Assembly: GCA_015847255.1 (NCBI GenBank)
Contig: JADLZK010007278.1
Location: forward strand, 1 to 64,000
DNA: 64,000 nucleotides
Reading direction: 5' to 3'
Source of the DNA: Hyparrhenia diplandra
Taxonomy: Eukaryota > Streptophyta > Magnoliopsida > Poales > Poaceae
How positions within the stretch are numbered: the stretch's first letter is position 1; each line of letters begins with the position of its first letter. A program made the translations under genes and the position numbers. Below are positions 12,422-23,727 of the stretch, piece after piece. Below the pieces are notes generated by a model. It was not told where the DNA came from, did no database searches, and saw only the letters and a program-made list of their open reading frames with translations.

Positions 12422-12901
12422 TGTCGTCGGTCTATTGACGACAGTCTAGCACGGGTATAACCGGCTAGTAGATTGAGTGGTAGAGGTGCGCTAGATGACT
12501 AACAAGACGTTAAGCAGAACGAGCGAAGGGACAAAACATACGGGTTTTACCCAGGTTCGGCCGCCTTGATGGCGTAAAACCTACGTCCTGCTTAGATTGT
12601 ATTGATTGATTGAGAATCAGTTGTCCCTCGGAGGGGATCCCTGCTCACCTTATATAGTCCGGGGAGCAGGGTTACAGGTCGGATCTAGGCTGACAAGATC
12701 TATCCTGATCGGTTACAATAGGAAAGTTTGTAGTGATTACGATAAAGCTATACAAGTAAACTATCCTGATGATCACGTCTATGCCGCAATCTCCGATGGC
12801 CACCGTCTTTTACGCCAAGGGCTTCTGTCCGTCGTCCTGGGCCGTCCTGGAAGGCCTAGCCCAAAGCAGCCCGTGAGGGGATAGGGGTTCATCCCCCCAC
12901 A
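12422..12901 (-). mobile_element. Ty3/gypsy LTR, minus orientation (probably 3' LTR)
   Basis: Read on the minus strand it starts TGTGGGGGGATGAACCCC and contains a TATA box (ACTATATAAGG near 12,650) and the stretch GGTAAAACCCGTATG typical of grass gypsy LTRs. It may end at CGACGACA (12,422). To its right, on the minus strand, sits the polypurine-like CTCGGGGACTAGC immediately before TGTGGGG, which places the internal region on the right and makes this a 3' LTR. The left boundary is uncertain by tens of bases. Confidence 0.65.
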
Positions 12902-13509
12902 GCTAGTCCCCGAGCACGCTGTATGCTGCAGGTGAAGGAGTCTTGTTGCTTCGACCATCGGGAGGTGTTGTCGACCAGTCTTCATACGGTGTCGACCAGA
13001 CTAGTTAAACGCCGACTAGCCTGGGACAACTCTCGACCAGCCGCCTGCGTTCCTGTAGCTTCTTCCCATTGCTTCCGACCAGTCTAGTCCTAACGAGTCC
13101 GCCTGCTGGATGCCGGGTGCTCTAATGAAAAAAATATTTTTCCATTTAGCGAAGTGTGCCCACGTTGAGTGGAAAACACTCATAATGTATGACAAAAAAT
13201 GAGCACGATTCACCGTAGGTTAAGTGTGCCCACTTAGTCCCTGAGCCTAGCAGTAGGTGAGTTATCACGTACTACTAGGGTCTAAGAGAAAATTTATAAT
13301 TAGTCCCCGAGTTATCGGAAACCTAACTGGCGTAGTTGTCGACCACCAAAGTGCACTCGTTCCCGTAGCCCCCAAGCATAGTTCTTCGCTTTCGAACGTA
13401 ACATGCCAATGCTCGTATCGAGGACCCACCAGATGCCCATCATCGGTCAAGAGAAAATCCCGAGTGGAAATGGCTGCAAAATTTCCCTGGAACGATGGTA
13501 AGGTACAGG
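12902..13509 (-). mobile_element. 3' internal region of gypsy element with repeated PPT-like motifs
   Basis: Non-coding. The phrase agtccc(c/t)gag, the complement of a CTCGGGGACT polypurine-like motif, occurs at about 12,903, 13,237 and 13,301, together with several cgaccag repeats (12,953-13,085). This fits the 3' non-coding end of the gypsy element whose LTR lies immediately to the left. It is cut on the right by a solo LTR. Confidence 0.5.
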
Positions 13510-13514
13510 GTCTA

Positions 13515-15060
13515 TGTTGATGCTCTTTTAATGCATGTTTTATGGCCATCAATATGCACATAAAAGGATAAGATTCCATATAAAATCATAATAAAATATT
13601 ATTTATCTAACGAGTTCCACGAAGTTTCGATGCTCTAGTTGTTGTTTTGCAGGACTTTTTAATTTTTCACAAATAAAAGTATCAGAAATAACAAAACGGA
13701 GTATACCATTGCGAAGAGCTCGTCTCGCTGATCGAAATGGACATATCATTTGCTATATTTGGACTCGAATAAGAAGTTATCACGTGAACAGTGCCATGCG
13801 GGGCCAACCAAAAATAGCCACGTGGCCAGGCAGGTTTCCGCGGCGGGCGCACATGCGCCGGGCCAGCGCCCGAATTCGAAATCGGCCAAGTAGGGGGCGA
13901 CACGTGGCCGGCGGGGGATGAAACGCACGCGCCGCTGGATCGATCGTTCGCCTCGTTTTCGGCCGGGCCAGACACGTGGCGGCCTCGGGAGCGAGGCGCG
14001 GAGAGGGGGCGCGGTCCGCCGCATTTGGGCGGCCGGTTCGGCCGGTTGTGGTCCAATTGGACCGCGGATTTCTTTCGTAAATAGAAAACAGCCGCCAGTT
14101 CATCGGTTTTGCTCGGTTGAAGGCCTTCCGAACGGTTCCCCGCCCGGTTTTCGACACATTTCGTAAGAAAAATATTTTCCCGCCATATTGGAGGCGGTTG
14201 CATGGTCAAGACGTTGGTTTTGGGGCTTGAAACAAGGAAGGCCCTCCATTTCCCCTTCTCCTTCCCTATATAAAGAGGGGCACTTCACCCAATGTAACAC
14301 AACACATACTTGTGCTTCAATTTCCACATCCTCCACCATGTAGTGGTGTCCCTCTAGGTGTTCTTCACCTAGTTGTATAGATTAGAAAAGAGGAAGAGAG
14401 GAGAGGGAAGAGAGGAGGAGGAGCCGGGTTTGTCTGGATCCTTCTCAACCTTGTACCTCTACGGAGCCGACTCCTTTGTGAGTAATATCCGTGTTATATC
14501 GATGATAATTTCTTGATTATTATTTTACTAAATTCAGTGCTTCCTTTATTTTACTTACTTTGGATCTCCGTTTGATGAAGGCTCTAGTTTTTACGTGAAA
14601 CTAGTTTCGTTCTCGCTAGTGTAGACATGGTGTCCGGCTAGAGTTTACCCGAGATTGCGCCCAATGCTACGGAATAGTTGTGGTAGCCCCGGGGTGATAG
14701 CTCCGACCAGGCCTTTGTAGTCCACCACGCACGTATTGGTGTTTTCGTAGAGCTTTTGGCTGGCCTTCCCCGATTACCGTTTTCTCGTCTTTTCGAGAAT
14801 TGGAAAGGTCATTTGCTCGAAGTAAGTAGGGTCTAGTAAGCCCTGAACCTTGGTGTTTAGTAATCTTGAGAAAACCTTAGAGAACCCCTCTCTACCTACA
14901 AAAATATTTATTCTACCTCATCTCTTAGACGTACTTGATCCCTTCTAGTTCACTTCTCGTTCCCTGTGGAAATCGATACCCCTGAATACTCCGGGTGAAA
15001 GCTACAACGGTACTTTCCGTGCGCTTGCGGATTATCTGTGTGCGTTAAAAATTACCAACA
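13515..15060 (+). mobile_element. Solo LTR of Athila/Tat-like gypsy family (copy 1)
   Basis: The block starts TGTTG (13,515) and ends ACCAACA (15,060), is 1,546 bp long, and is flanked by GTCTA on the left and GTCTG on the right, a 5-bp target duplication with one change. A TATA box (tatataaa) lies at 14,267-14,274. The 3' end carries the family signature ttccctgtgg, a bare tccgggtgaa motif, and ccgtgcgcttgcgg. Bases 13,705-13,790 match 26,757-26,840 of the other solo LTR in sequence and order. It sits inside gypsy-internal DNA. Confidence 0.85.
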
Positions 15061-18000
15061 GTCTGGCAAGCCCGGGAATCGAGGGGATATGGATGACTTT
15101 GACGAGAAGGATGGCATGCAAACGCCCTGAATCCGAACCGCGTCAGATCCCGGTCAATAAATATAGAAGATCTCGTGGGGAACCGATTGGCCCGAGATAC
15201 GAGGGGGGACGCGTGGCAGAACCAGGACGCGTGCTCACCGGGGAAAGCGCAATAATGGCAACTGACGCCGCCGCCTGCCACACGCACCCAACCCAGGAAA
15301 ATGGGGAGGCGCGGACCCGCAGCGCGCACGGTTACCCATGCAGCAACCCTAGGGACGCAGTCTAGGCTATAAATACCGGCGCCTATCTCCACCTCAGCTC
15401 ATCCGCCTGGGCGATCGATCCTTCTTCCCCACACCTTCTCATCTCCCACCACTCGCCACTGGTGAGCTCGGGCTAGGGTTAGCGATTGCGCCGCCAGATC
15501 TCGCCTTCACCCGCGCCGCCGCCGATCGTTGGAGGTAAGCAAAGTGACGAAGCCTGAAAAAAAATTTTAGGTGGGGGTTGAAACAAAGGAGATGTTAATT
15601 TGCATGAAGATTTAATGGTGATTTTTGTTTTTGCTACAAGTAATTAACCTTAATTATCGGATTTTAGGGGCTTGAGCCCTACTAGCCCCACCGCTAGCTT
15701 CGTCACCGGAGGTAAGGAACTTGTTGATCTACCGATTGCCTGGCCGATTGATTCCAAATGTGCTTTCTTTTGGATCTAGATTTGAAGGTTCTAGCGGTTT
15801 ATTGATCTTGTTCATCTTCTCGATTCACACATCCGCAGAGAGACCCACCGGGACGAGATGGATCGGCGTGCGCGTGGAGGACGCCGGGGACGCGGGGCGG
15901 AAGAGCTGCCGGAGGGCGGGGGCCGCCGCCGACCTTGGGTTGGGCTGTTGTCTTGGCGGGACGCGGAGGCCCCGTGCTCTCGCAATGGAGGACCCACTCA
16001 TCCGGATGGGCCAAGAGTGGGCTGCATCTCGGTCCACCCACGAGTCCGCCCAGGGGAGCCGGTGGACGCCGGTGTGCTTGAAGAAGAAGCCGTAGCCGGG
16101 TGGAGGGTGCCGGAGGTGGAGCCGTATCCCATACCACAGACCGACGAGGCGGTGGTGTTCGAGAGCTATTTTCGGCGCGGGTTCGGCTTCGGGCGCGCAC
16201 CGTTCTTCTTTGGAGCTCCTCGCCTACTACGCCTCTACAGCTCCGCCATTCCGCCGAATGCGATCCTGGACATCGCCATCTTCGTCACGCTGTGTGAGTG
16301 TTTCCTCGGCATCCTCCCCAACCTCAATCTGTGGAAATACTTCTTCTATGTCGGGTTGAAGGGGGATTCGAGGGGTCGCGCATCGCCGGTGGCATGTATG
16401 TCAAGCTCAGGGGAACCGGGCAGGCCGAGTTCCCTTCCACTCCGTTCTTGCGTGCCGAATGTGGCGCTAGTTCACGCGGTGGTTCTATCGGCGCCGCAAT
16501 CAGAGGCACCCGAGATGCCGGCCGACCCCAGTCGAGTCCCGGTGAGACGGGGGAGCTAGAACGAGGAGCCCCCAGCCGACGACATGCAGCGCGTGATGGA
16601 GCTGGTGGCCATGATCGAGGAGCTGCACGTGGACGGCGTCGACATCGCGCAAACCTTCATGGAGCGTCGGACTCTCAGCCTTTGAAGCGTAGGGACCACC
16701 CTGGTTTCCAGTACACCGGGCTGAACGATGGCACCCGTGAGTTCGGTGAGTACCTGTCGACATCGGAGGTTCGGAACCGAGTGTCCAAGATCTTGCTGAC
16801 GGCCGGGGTACCCCATGATGCGCTTCTTGCGCCCACGTTCCCATGCCGGGAACCCTCCGCCACCCGTAAGTAATGTCTATTGTTGACTGTATCGATTGAT
16901 TGTAATGCAGATTCGTCGAAGTGCACTGAATCTGGTTCTTTATCTGCTATTTTTAGATCCATGGCATGTCGTGCAGTCGGTACTTCAGCCTGTCAGGAGG
17001 AGGAGGCCGCCGTTTCACGCCCGGGTGCTCACCGTAACGCACCGGGCCGCAAAGACTCGGGCGATGTCGAGGAGACGGGGAGGAGGAGACGACACCTGAG
17101 GGAAGGGCGAGCGGCAAGCGCCCTCGAGGATCCGTCCGTGCCAGAGTTCATCAGGCGGAAGGTGGCAGCGGGGCGACCATTCCGTCGTCACCAAGCTGAA
17201 GCTCCTCCACGCGGCACTGTGGTTTTATCTGATGAAGAACAAGATGAATGTGTTGATTCTGCGGCGTTTATGGGGTAACGCCCGTTGTTCTCGAGTCCCC
17301 GTGCAATCTATTGTTGATCTGTTGAGGTAATCTGGTTTGCAGCGATAGCCTCGAGGAGGAGGGAGAACACCTCGTGCCGGTCGCCCGCATGGCGGCGTAT
17401 TAGCGCCACGGCGGAGGAGGACGCAGCGGCGGCAGCTCCGAGGCGTATTCGCGGACTACGCTTCACTGACCGATAAGCATCCTATCTGCTAACCACTATG
17501 GCTCATCTATGGATGAAAGAGTGAAACAAGAACTCCGTGGTTCATGCAGGGGCCCGTGCCTACGCTAGTGGAGCCGAGGACCCATCGCCGTGCACGCCCC
17601 GCAATGCCGTCAGCACGAGACGCGGAGGAGGGCCCTCGCCGCCAAGTACCTGTCGACGACCTGCCCGAGCTAGAAGCGCCAAATGTACAACCGGCGCCTC
17701 CGCCTACCCGCCCGGAGTCACCCTTAGATGACATCCAGTACACCGGGAGACTAAGAGATGGACGAGGAAGAGGGCTGGTATGAGGCGGCAGAGCGATCAC
17801 CAAGGGAGGCTGCGCCGTACTGGTCTGACGTTGAGGAAGAGGACGAGGCGACGCGGCTGGCACGCCAACTATCCGAGGGCGCCGACCGCCCGTGTGTAAG
17901 TTCTCTTGTTGTTGTAGCTTGATGCCGTCGTTGTATATTTGACAAGCCCTCGCCTTGCGGCCGGATACGTATTGAGGAGACCCGCCGCCGCAAGAGGAGG

Positions 18001-18430
18001 CTGGACGAGTGCTTAGGAGGCACCGGGAGGCCGACAGGCGCGGGATGAGCTCTCCTAAGAGGGCGACCGTCTTGCCAGAGAGCGGGCGGAGCTCGAAGAG
18101 GAGAGGGACCGCCTGCTGGTTGACCATGCCGGCAACGGTAGTGCACGGCGCGCGCCGCGCCAAGACAAGAGAGGGCGGCTCTTGCCACCGCGCGAGCCAC
18201 CGGAGGTCGACCGCATCCGCATGGAGCGCGAGGCTGGTTGGGTCGCTAGGACGCGCGGACGCGAGGCGCTAGATCGAGCAGCGCCTTGGCCGCCGACCGC
18301 AAGCTGCTTGAGGAAGAACGCGCCGAGCTCACCGCTCGGGAACTGAGGGTGCGTCGTGAGGCCCAAGATCAGGTGCTTGGTAAGTAACGCCTTACGATTA
18401 ATGATTGCCTGTGAGCATCTTGCAAAAGGC
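15061..18430 (+). pseudogene. Antisense gag-like ORF of a gypsy element (copy 2), broken
   Basis: A plus-strand transcription unit with its own TATA box (15,368), a 5' UTR and a donor-like gtaag after ggag at 15,535. The coding start is near 15,858. It contains PYPIPQTDEAVVFESYF, RRGFGFGRAPFFFG, and then AIFVTLCECFLGILPNLNLW followed by KYFFYVGLKG. The order of an aromatic/Gly-rich block, an AIFVTLCE..LGI..NL helix and a W(K)YFF segment matches the plant gypsy-type transposon family (PF04195-like). Frame breaks near 16,370 and 16,440 move the continuation (GGMYVKLRG; FTRWFYRRRNQRH) to other frames. Further donor-like sites occur at 16,866 and 18,382, and a coiled-coil piece (ERAELEEERDRLLVDHA) lies near 18,080. 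The gag-pol expected on the other strand is absent, so the host element is truncated at 18,537 by the Sirevirus LTR. Confidence 0.6.
15368..15375 (+). promoter_or_regulatory. TATA box upstream of antisense gag-like ORF
   Basis: tataaata stands in GC-rich context about 490 bp before the predicted coding start, followed by a CT-rich leader and a gtaag donor. The core matches a plant TATA box; its activity is inferred. Confidence 0.55.
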
Positions 18431-18537
18431 ATTAGTATTTAAAAGAAATCTCATACTATATGGACGATATGGGAGAGTATGAGGCGTCGGTGGAGACCCT
18501 GCAAAGTAGCAGCTCGTGCTAGTGAACGAGCAGATAG

Positions 18538-19886
18538 TGTAGGATCTGATGGAAGCCTAGAGGGGGGGTGAATAGGCTGACCCCCAAAAATCGACCTGTC
18601 AAAACTTCAGACCACCGCCGGTCTGAGAGATGCGCGGCACCGCCGCGTAAAACTGAACAAATGCATGAGACGAGAGAGATGGCACGCGCACGGAGTGGCC
18701 GGCGCGGCACCGCCGCGTATCCAAGTGGCATCGCCGCGGGTCACCGGTGAAATGGCCTCGAAGTGAATCTGAGAGCCGCGGTGCTTGTTGCTCGTGATTC
18801 ACACTTGTTCCCCGCACACAAATACTTCACAGAGATATACCCGTAGTGACGTAAACGCTGCAACAAAGTAGATCGGGACGAAACCCTAGCTCACAAGAGA
18901 ATATATGCAATAAAGTAAAGAACACAAGTGACACAAGGATTTATCCCGTGGTTCGCCATCGCCACAAAGGTCGGGTTACCTCCACGTTGTTGAGGTTGCC
19001 ACACAGGCTTAGCTTGCCCACCGGCTAGCTTTTTCCCTCGTTCACAAGTCTAGGGAGTTAACCCTAGAGATGTGGGTAATGTATTGATTTTGTGTGAGGT
19101 TACAAACCTCCCAAGGCTGCAACACGAAGGGGCAAGCTCAAGGGCGACGCCTAGCCGTCTAGGAGCAAGCTCCAAGAGTAAAGAACCCTAGGGTTCCGGC
19201 CAAACGTGAACCAAATGCTCTTTTGAGTGGGGGAAGTAGTAGATCCGGTCTCCAATCGAAGTTTGCTGCCTTTTCCCTCAAAAATCCGTGGTGGAAAGTG
19301 AGGGATTGAGTGGGGAGCTCAAAGTGCTTCAATGGAGGTGAGAGAGAGAGCAAGAGGTCAGTTCCTGGCTGTCTGCTCGAGGTGGAAGAAGAAGTGAACC
19401 AGGTGACCGTTGTGGGAGGGGTAGAATAGGTATTTATACCCCACGGACCCAATGGTCGGAATTAAGTGTGGCACTGCCGCACTTAACACGTGGCACTGCC
19501 GCGTGGGCGCGGCACTGCCGCATCAACTACGCGGCACTACCGTGCTAGCCTGACAGCAAAGGGTGAAAACAATGTTTTGCTGGCTGATCAGGCTTGGAGT
19601 TGTGTTTTGTGGCTGGATTGGAGTTAAGAGCATTTAGTCCACATGTAGCCAAGAGTCCTAGGATCCCTCTTGATAGTACGACATTTCCTAAACTCAAGAT
19701 TCAAAATATGAAATAATTTAAATGCCTTGATCCGGAAACACCACCATCTAGCACATGAGATGCCTTTGGACCTGTACATCAACTCCTTATTTTATTTCAA
19801 AGCATGTCATCTTCGTAAATCTCATTAGTCCCCTAATTCGGTGGTCATCAACGCCAAAACCCACTTAGAGCTTGATTGCACTTACA
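18538..19886 (-). mobile_element. Sirevirus (Ty1/copia) LTR 1
   Basis: On the plus strand it starts TGTAGGATC at 18,538 and ends GCACTTACA at 19,886 (1,349 bp); LTR 2 has the same start, order and end. The complement of a polypurine tract, atctcccctttttgg, follows immediately, so the LTR reads on the minus strand from TGTAAGTGCAATC and is the 3' LTR of element A. It holds several copies of a CGGCAnTGCCG-type palindrome. Confidence 0.85.
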
Positions 19887-20585
19887 ATCTCCCCTTTTTG
19901 GTGATTGATGACCACCAAATTAGAGCTTACATAAGATGTAAAGTCAAAGCGAGATTTTCGAGAACCAAGGATGTAGGAGCCTCCCCTAAATATGTGAGTG
20001 AGTTTTGAAATCTCATTGTTGACATAAGAGGTCATATTTAGGTGTGGTGAGGCCTCCCCCTAAATGCGTGAGTGAGATTTAAATTCTCAAATTGACATGA
20101 AAGTCAAGTCACACATTTAGACGGTGTGTAGGGCCTCCCCTACATCCATGGTTGTTCTTTGTGGGGTGCTCAACAAAGTGTCACAATTATATAACCGTGA
20201 TACATATGATGAGAGAGACATATCAGAGCACATTCAGGGGGTCTGTCAAGAGCGATGTGCGTGGCAATCCACGCCGTGGTGCGGCACCGCCGCGCTGTCG
20301 TCTGATGCATGACAAATAGAGTTACATCCACAACACATAAGACATGATATATGGAAATAAAAACTTGCAAAGAGATGAAATACTTGAGTTTAAGCATCCA
20401 AAGATCAAACCGAGAAATAACAAGTCATAGGTGGCATTATTACATAAAATAGAGTTTCTCTCTCAAACTCACACCTAACAAATTACTCTCAAAGGATCTA
20501 AAACTGAAGCTCCATCTGCATCTTTTGCTGCACTCCTCGAAGCATGGCGTCGAAAAAGTTTGAAGTTTGACCCCTCTACTTTCTT
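19887..20585 (-). mobile_element. Multiple polypurine tracts and 3' internal region, element A
   Basis: After the PPT at the LTR edge come repeated units holding ggcctcccc(c)taaatatgtgagtg (about 19,980, 20,055 and 20,130), which on the minus strand read as AGGGGGAGGC polypurine tracts. Multiple PPTs upstream of the 3' LTR are a known feature of the Sirevirus lineage. Non-coding. Confidence 0.65.
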
Positions 20586-21502
20586 CTAATTTTCTCCCCC
20601 TTTGGCGTTAGACACCAAAAAGATCATAGAAAAGAGAAGAAAAGAAGCAGAGTCACTCCTCACTAGAATCATCCTGATGACTGGAAGCAGTGTCCTCGTC
20701 CTCCTCCTGCGAGATAACTGCACTCCGGACCGAGTAGAGCGATGAGTAGAGCGTCTATTTGGGAATCTGGCGAGAGAAGGAGCCAGCGTGTCCGACAAGT
20801 CCTGGTCTAAGCTGCTAGTGCCTGAAAGCTCGGGAGGTCGCTTGTGGTGGCCTAGGAATAGGAGGAACCGGGAGTCCTTGCTTTCTCTCGACACTCTTGA
20901 AGGCTGCCTCACCTCCCCTCGCGCATCTCATAAGTCTGCTGAGCTGAATATGCGCAATGCCCAAAGATGGCCTTGATCCACTTCTTCACCTCGGATCTAG
21001 TGCCACTGTGCCTCCTGGGCCTAGAGCTAGAGGGCTCCTGTAGGTCCTCTCTGCCAGCTGAGGTGCCTCCAACACTAGGTCTGCCACTGGTCTTCCCACC
21101 ATCCAAGCCATGGGTCTTCTCAATGTTGTAGGCTGTGTGGAAACAGTCCTTTGGGAAGATGCGTCTTGTGACCCTCTCAATGATGAACATGAGGTAGGGA
21201 GCATATGGCAAATTTCTCCTAGCATCATCCATGGCATTTGCTAGTTGCCTCCAAACAAACCTCCCAACATTGAATGTCTCATCATTTTTGAAGTGGGCTA
21301 AGAGGTTCCTAGCATACCCATTCACATCTGAGGCTGCCCCATCCTTGGGATCAATGGTGCATCTGCAGAGATTGTTCATCACATAGAAGAAATCTTTCAG
21401 GCCTTTTCTTTTCCTATCTGCTGCACTTGGCTTTGCCCAACAGTCTCTAATCACCACGTACTCAATGGGCTCAATGTCATGGATATCGGTGTAGGTCCTA
21501 TG
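20586..21502 (-). pseudogene. Sirevirus extra ORF downstream of pol, element A fragment
   Basis: Minus-strand frame from 21,457 with KDFFYVMNNLCRCTIDPKDG, NVGRFVWRQLANAMDDARRN, LPYAPYLMFIIERVTR and IFGHCAYSAQQTYEMR. It is homologous to the ORF in element B. The C-terminal part continues to about 20,586 only after frame changes. The N-terminal half is missing because LTR 2 begins inside the coding region at 21,503. The family role is unknown. Sireviruses may carry an env-like ORF in this position, and grass annotations call such proteins putative plant transposon protein. I see no membrane segment here. Confidence 0.6.
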
Positions 21503-22883
21503 TGTAGGATCGATGGAAGCCTAGGGGGGTGAATAGGCTTACCCCCAAAAATCGACTGTCAAAACTTAAACACACCGCCAATACGGATGTGCGGCGGCCT
21601 TTGCACTGCGTATAGGCACACGGCTTCTGCCGCGTAAAACCGATGACGCAGACAGAAACAGATAACCGAGGGCCTGTCGGGCGGTAGGGCGTGGCACCTT
21701 TGCCGCGTCCACGAAGCGGCCTTTGCCGCGGGACACTTCACGAAGTGACCTCAAGGTGAATCAGCAACCTGTGAGTGTGATGCTCGTGATTCACACTTGT
21801 TCCTGCACACAAATACTTCACAGAGAGCAAACCAAATATGACAGAAACCCTCCAACGAGGTAGATCGGGACGAAACCCTAGCTCACAAGACAATATATGC
21901 AAGAATGTAAAGAACACAAGTGACACAAGGATTTGACCCGTGGTTCACCATCGCCCACTGGTGGGCTATGTCCACATTGTTGAGGTTGCCATACAAGGCT
22001 TAGCTTGCCCACCGGCTTGCTTTTTCCCTCGTTCACAAGTCTAGGGAGTTAACCCTAGAGATGTGGGGGTAATGTATTCTTTGTTTGTGTGAGGTTACAA
22101 ACCTCCCAAGGCTGCCACACGAAGGGGGCAAGCTCAAGGGGGCGACGCCTAGCCGTCTAGGAGCAAGCTCAAGAGTAAAGAACCCTAGGGTTAGGCCAAA
22201 CATGAACCAAATGCTCTTTTGAGTGGGGAAAGTAGTAGATCCGGTCTCCAATCGAAATTTGCTACCTTTTCCCTCAAAAATCGCTGGTGGGAAGTGAGAG
22301 ATTGAGTGGGAGCTCAAGAAGCTTCAATGGAGGAGAGAGAGAGAGCAAGAGGTGTTCCGGGCCGTCCGGGTCGCGAGGAAGAAGAAGAGGGAGCCAGGTT
22401 ACCGTTGTGGGAGGGGTAGGTTGGGTATTTATACCCCACGATCCCAACGGTCGAACTTAAGTGTGGCACTGCCGCATTTAACATGCGGCATCGCCGCGTA
22501 GGCGCTGCATCGCCGCACCATGCGTGGCACCGCCGCGCTAGCCTGTCGACAAAAGGTGTGAAACTTGAAGATTTTCTTTGGTGGCCGACTTGGAGTTGAG
22601 TTGAGTTTTTTGCTTTGAAGTTTAGAGCACTTGGTCCATAGGTACCCGAGAATCCTAGGATCCCTCTTGATAGTACGGCATTTCCTAAACTCAAGATTTA
22701 AAATATGAAATAATTCAAACGCCTTGATCCGGAACCATCACCATCTAGCTCATGGGACACCTTTGGACCTCAGACGTCAACTCCTTATTTTATTTCCTGC
22801 ATGTCATCTTCATAAATCTCATTAGTCCCCTAATTCGGTGGCCATCAACGCCAAAACCCACTTAGAGCTTGATTGCACTTACA
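21503..22883 (-). mobile_element. Sirevirus (Ty1/copia) LTR 2
   Basis: Starts TGTAGGATC at 21,503 and ends GCACTTACA at 22,883 (1,381 bp), followed by the PPT complement atctccccctttttgg. It matches LTR 1 in order over its length with small indels. The PPT lies on its right side, so it is the 3' LTR of element B rather than the 5' LTR of element A. The 5-bp target sequence on its left would be ctatg if B inserted into the extra ORF of A. Confidence 0.85.
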
Positions 22884-23727
22884 ATCTCCCCCTTTTTGGT
22901 GATTGATGACAACCAAATTAGAGCTTACATAAGAAGTAAAGTCAAACTTAGATTACGAAGGCCAAGGATGTAGGAGCCTCCCCCTAAATATGTGAATGAG
23001 TTTTGAATTCTCATTGTTGACATAAAAGGTCAATTTCACATATTTAGGTGTGGTGAGGCCTCCCTCTAAATGTGTGAGTGAGATTTGAATTCTCATTGTT
23101 GACATAAAAGGTCAATTTCACATATTTAGGTGTGGTGAGGCCTCCCCCTAAATGTGTGAGTGAGATTTGAATTCTCAACTTGACATGAAGGTCAAGTCAC
23201 ACATTTAGAAAGTGTGCAAGGCCTCCCCTACATCCATGGTTCTTTGTGGGGTGCTCAACAAGGTGTCACAATTATATAGCTGTGATGCATATGACAAAAG
23301 TAACCGATCGAGCACAAAGGGTTGTCATGCATGCGACGGTTTTTGCGCGGCACGCCCACGCCGGGAGTGCGGCCTTTGCCGCGCCTATCGGGACGTATTT
23401 GCAGACGGATAACCAACCACATCATATATGACGGGATATAGAAACTAAACATGCGCAGATTACATAAAAACAGAGTTTAAACACACAGAGACCAAATCCA
23501 AGAAGTAACAAGTCATAGGTGACATTATTACATAAAATAGAGTTTCTCTCAAACTCACACCTAACAAGCTACTCTCAAAAGATCTAAAACTGAAGCACAT
23601 CTGCTGCACCATCCTCGAAACATCCAGGGCGTCGAAAAAGTTTGACCCTTCTCATTTCTTCTAATTTTCTCCCCCTTTGGCGTCAAGCACCAAAAAGTTC
23701 ATAGAAAAGAGAAGAAACGGCGCAGAG
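22884..23727 (-). mobile_element. Multiple polypurine tracts and 3' internal region, element B
   Basis: At least four units with gcctcccc(c/t)taaat...gtgag are found between 22,975 and 23,225. Units at 23,050 and 23,125 are almost identical and share the spacer attgttgacataaaaggtca. On the minus strand each is a polypurine tract. Non-coding to the extra ORF at 23,728. Confidence 0.7.

Noticed and set aside
13682..14209. 175-codon minus-strand frame
   Set aside because: Lies inside the GC-rich U3 of a solo LTR; no recognised domain and antisense to the LTR.
17507..18200. 218- and 149-codon minus-strand frames
   Set aside because: Shadow frames of the plus-strand gag-like pseudogene, which has the coiled-coil peptide in this stretch.
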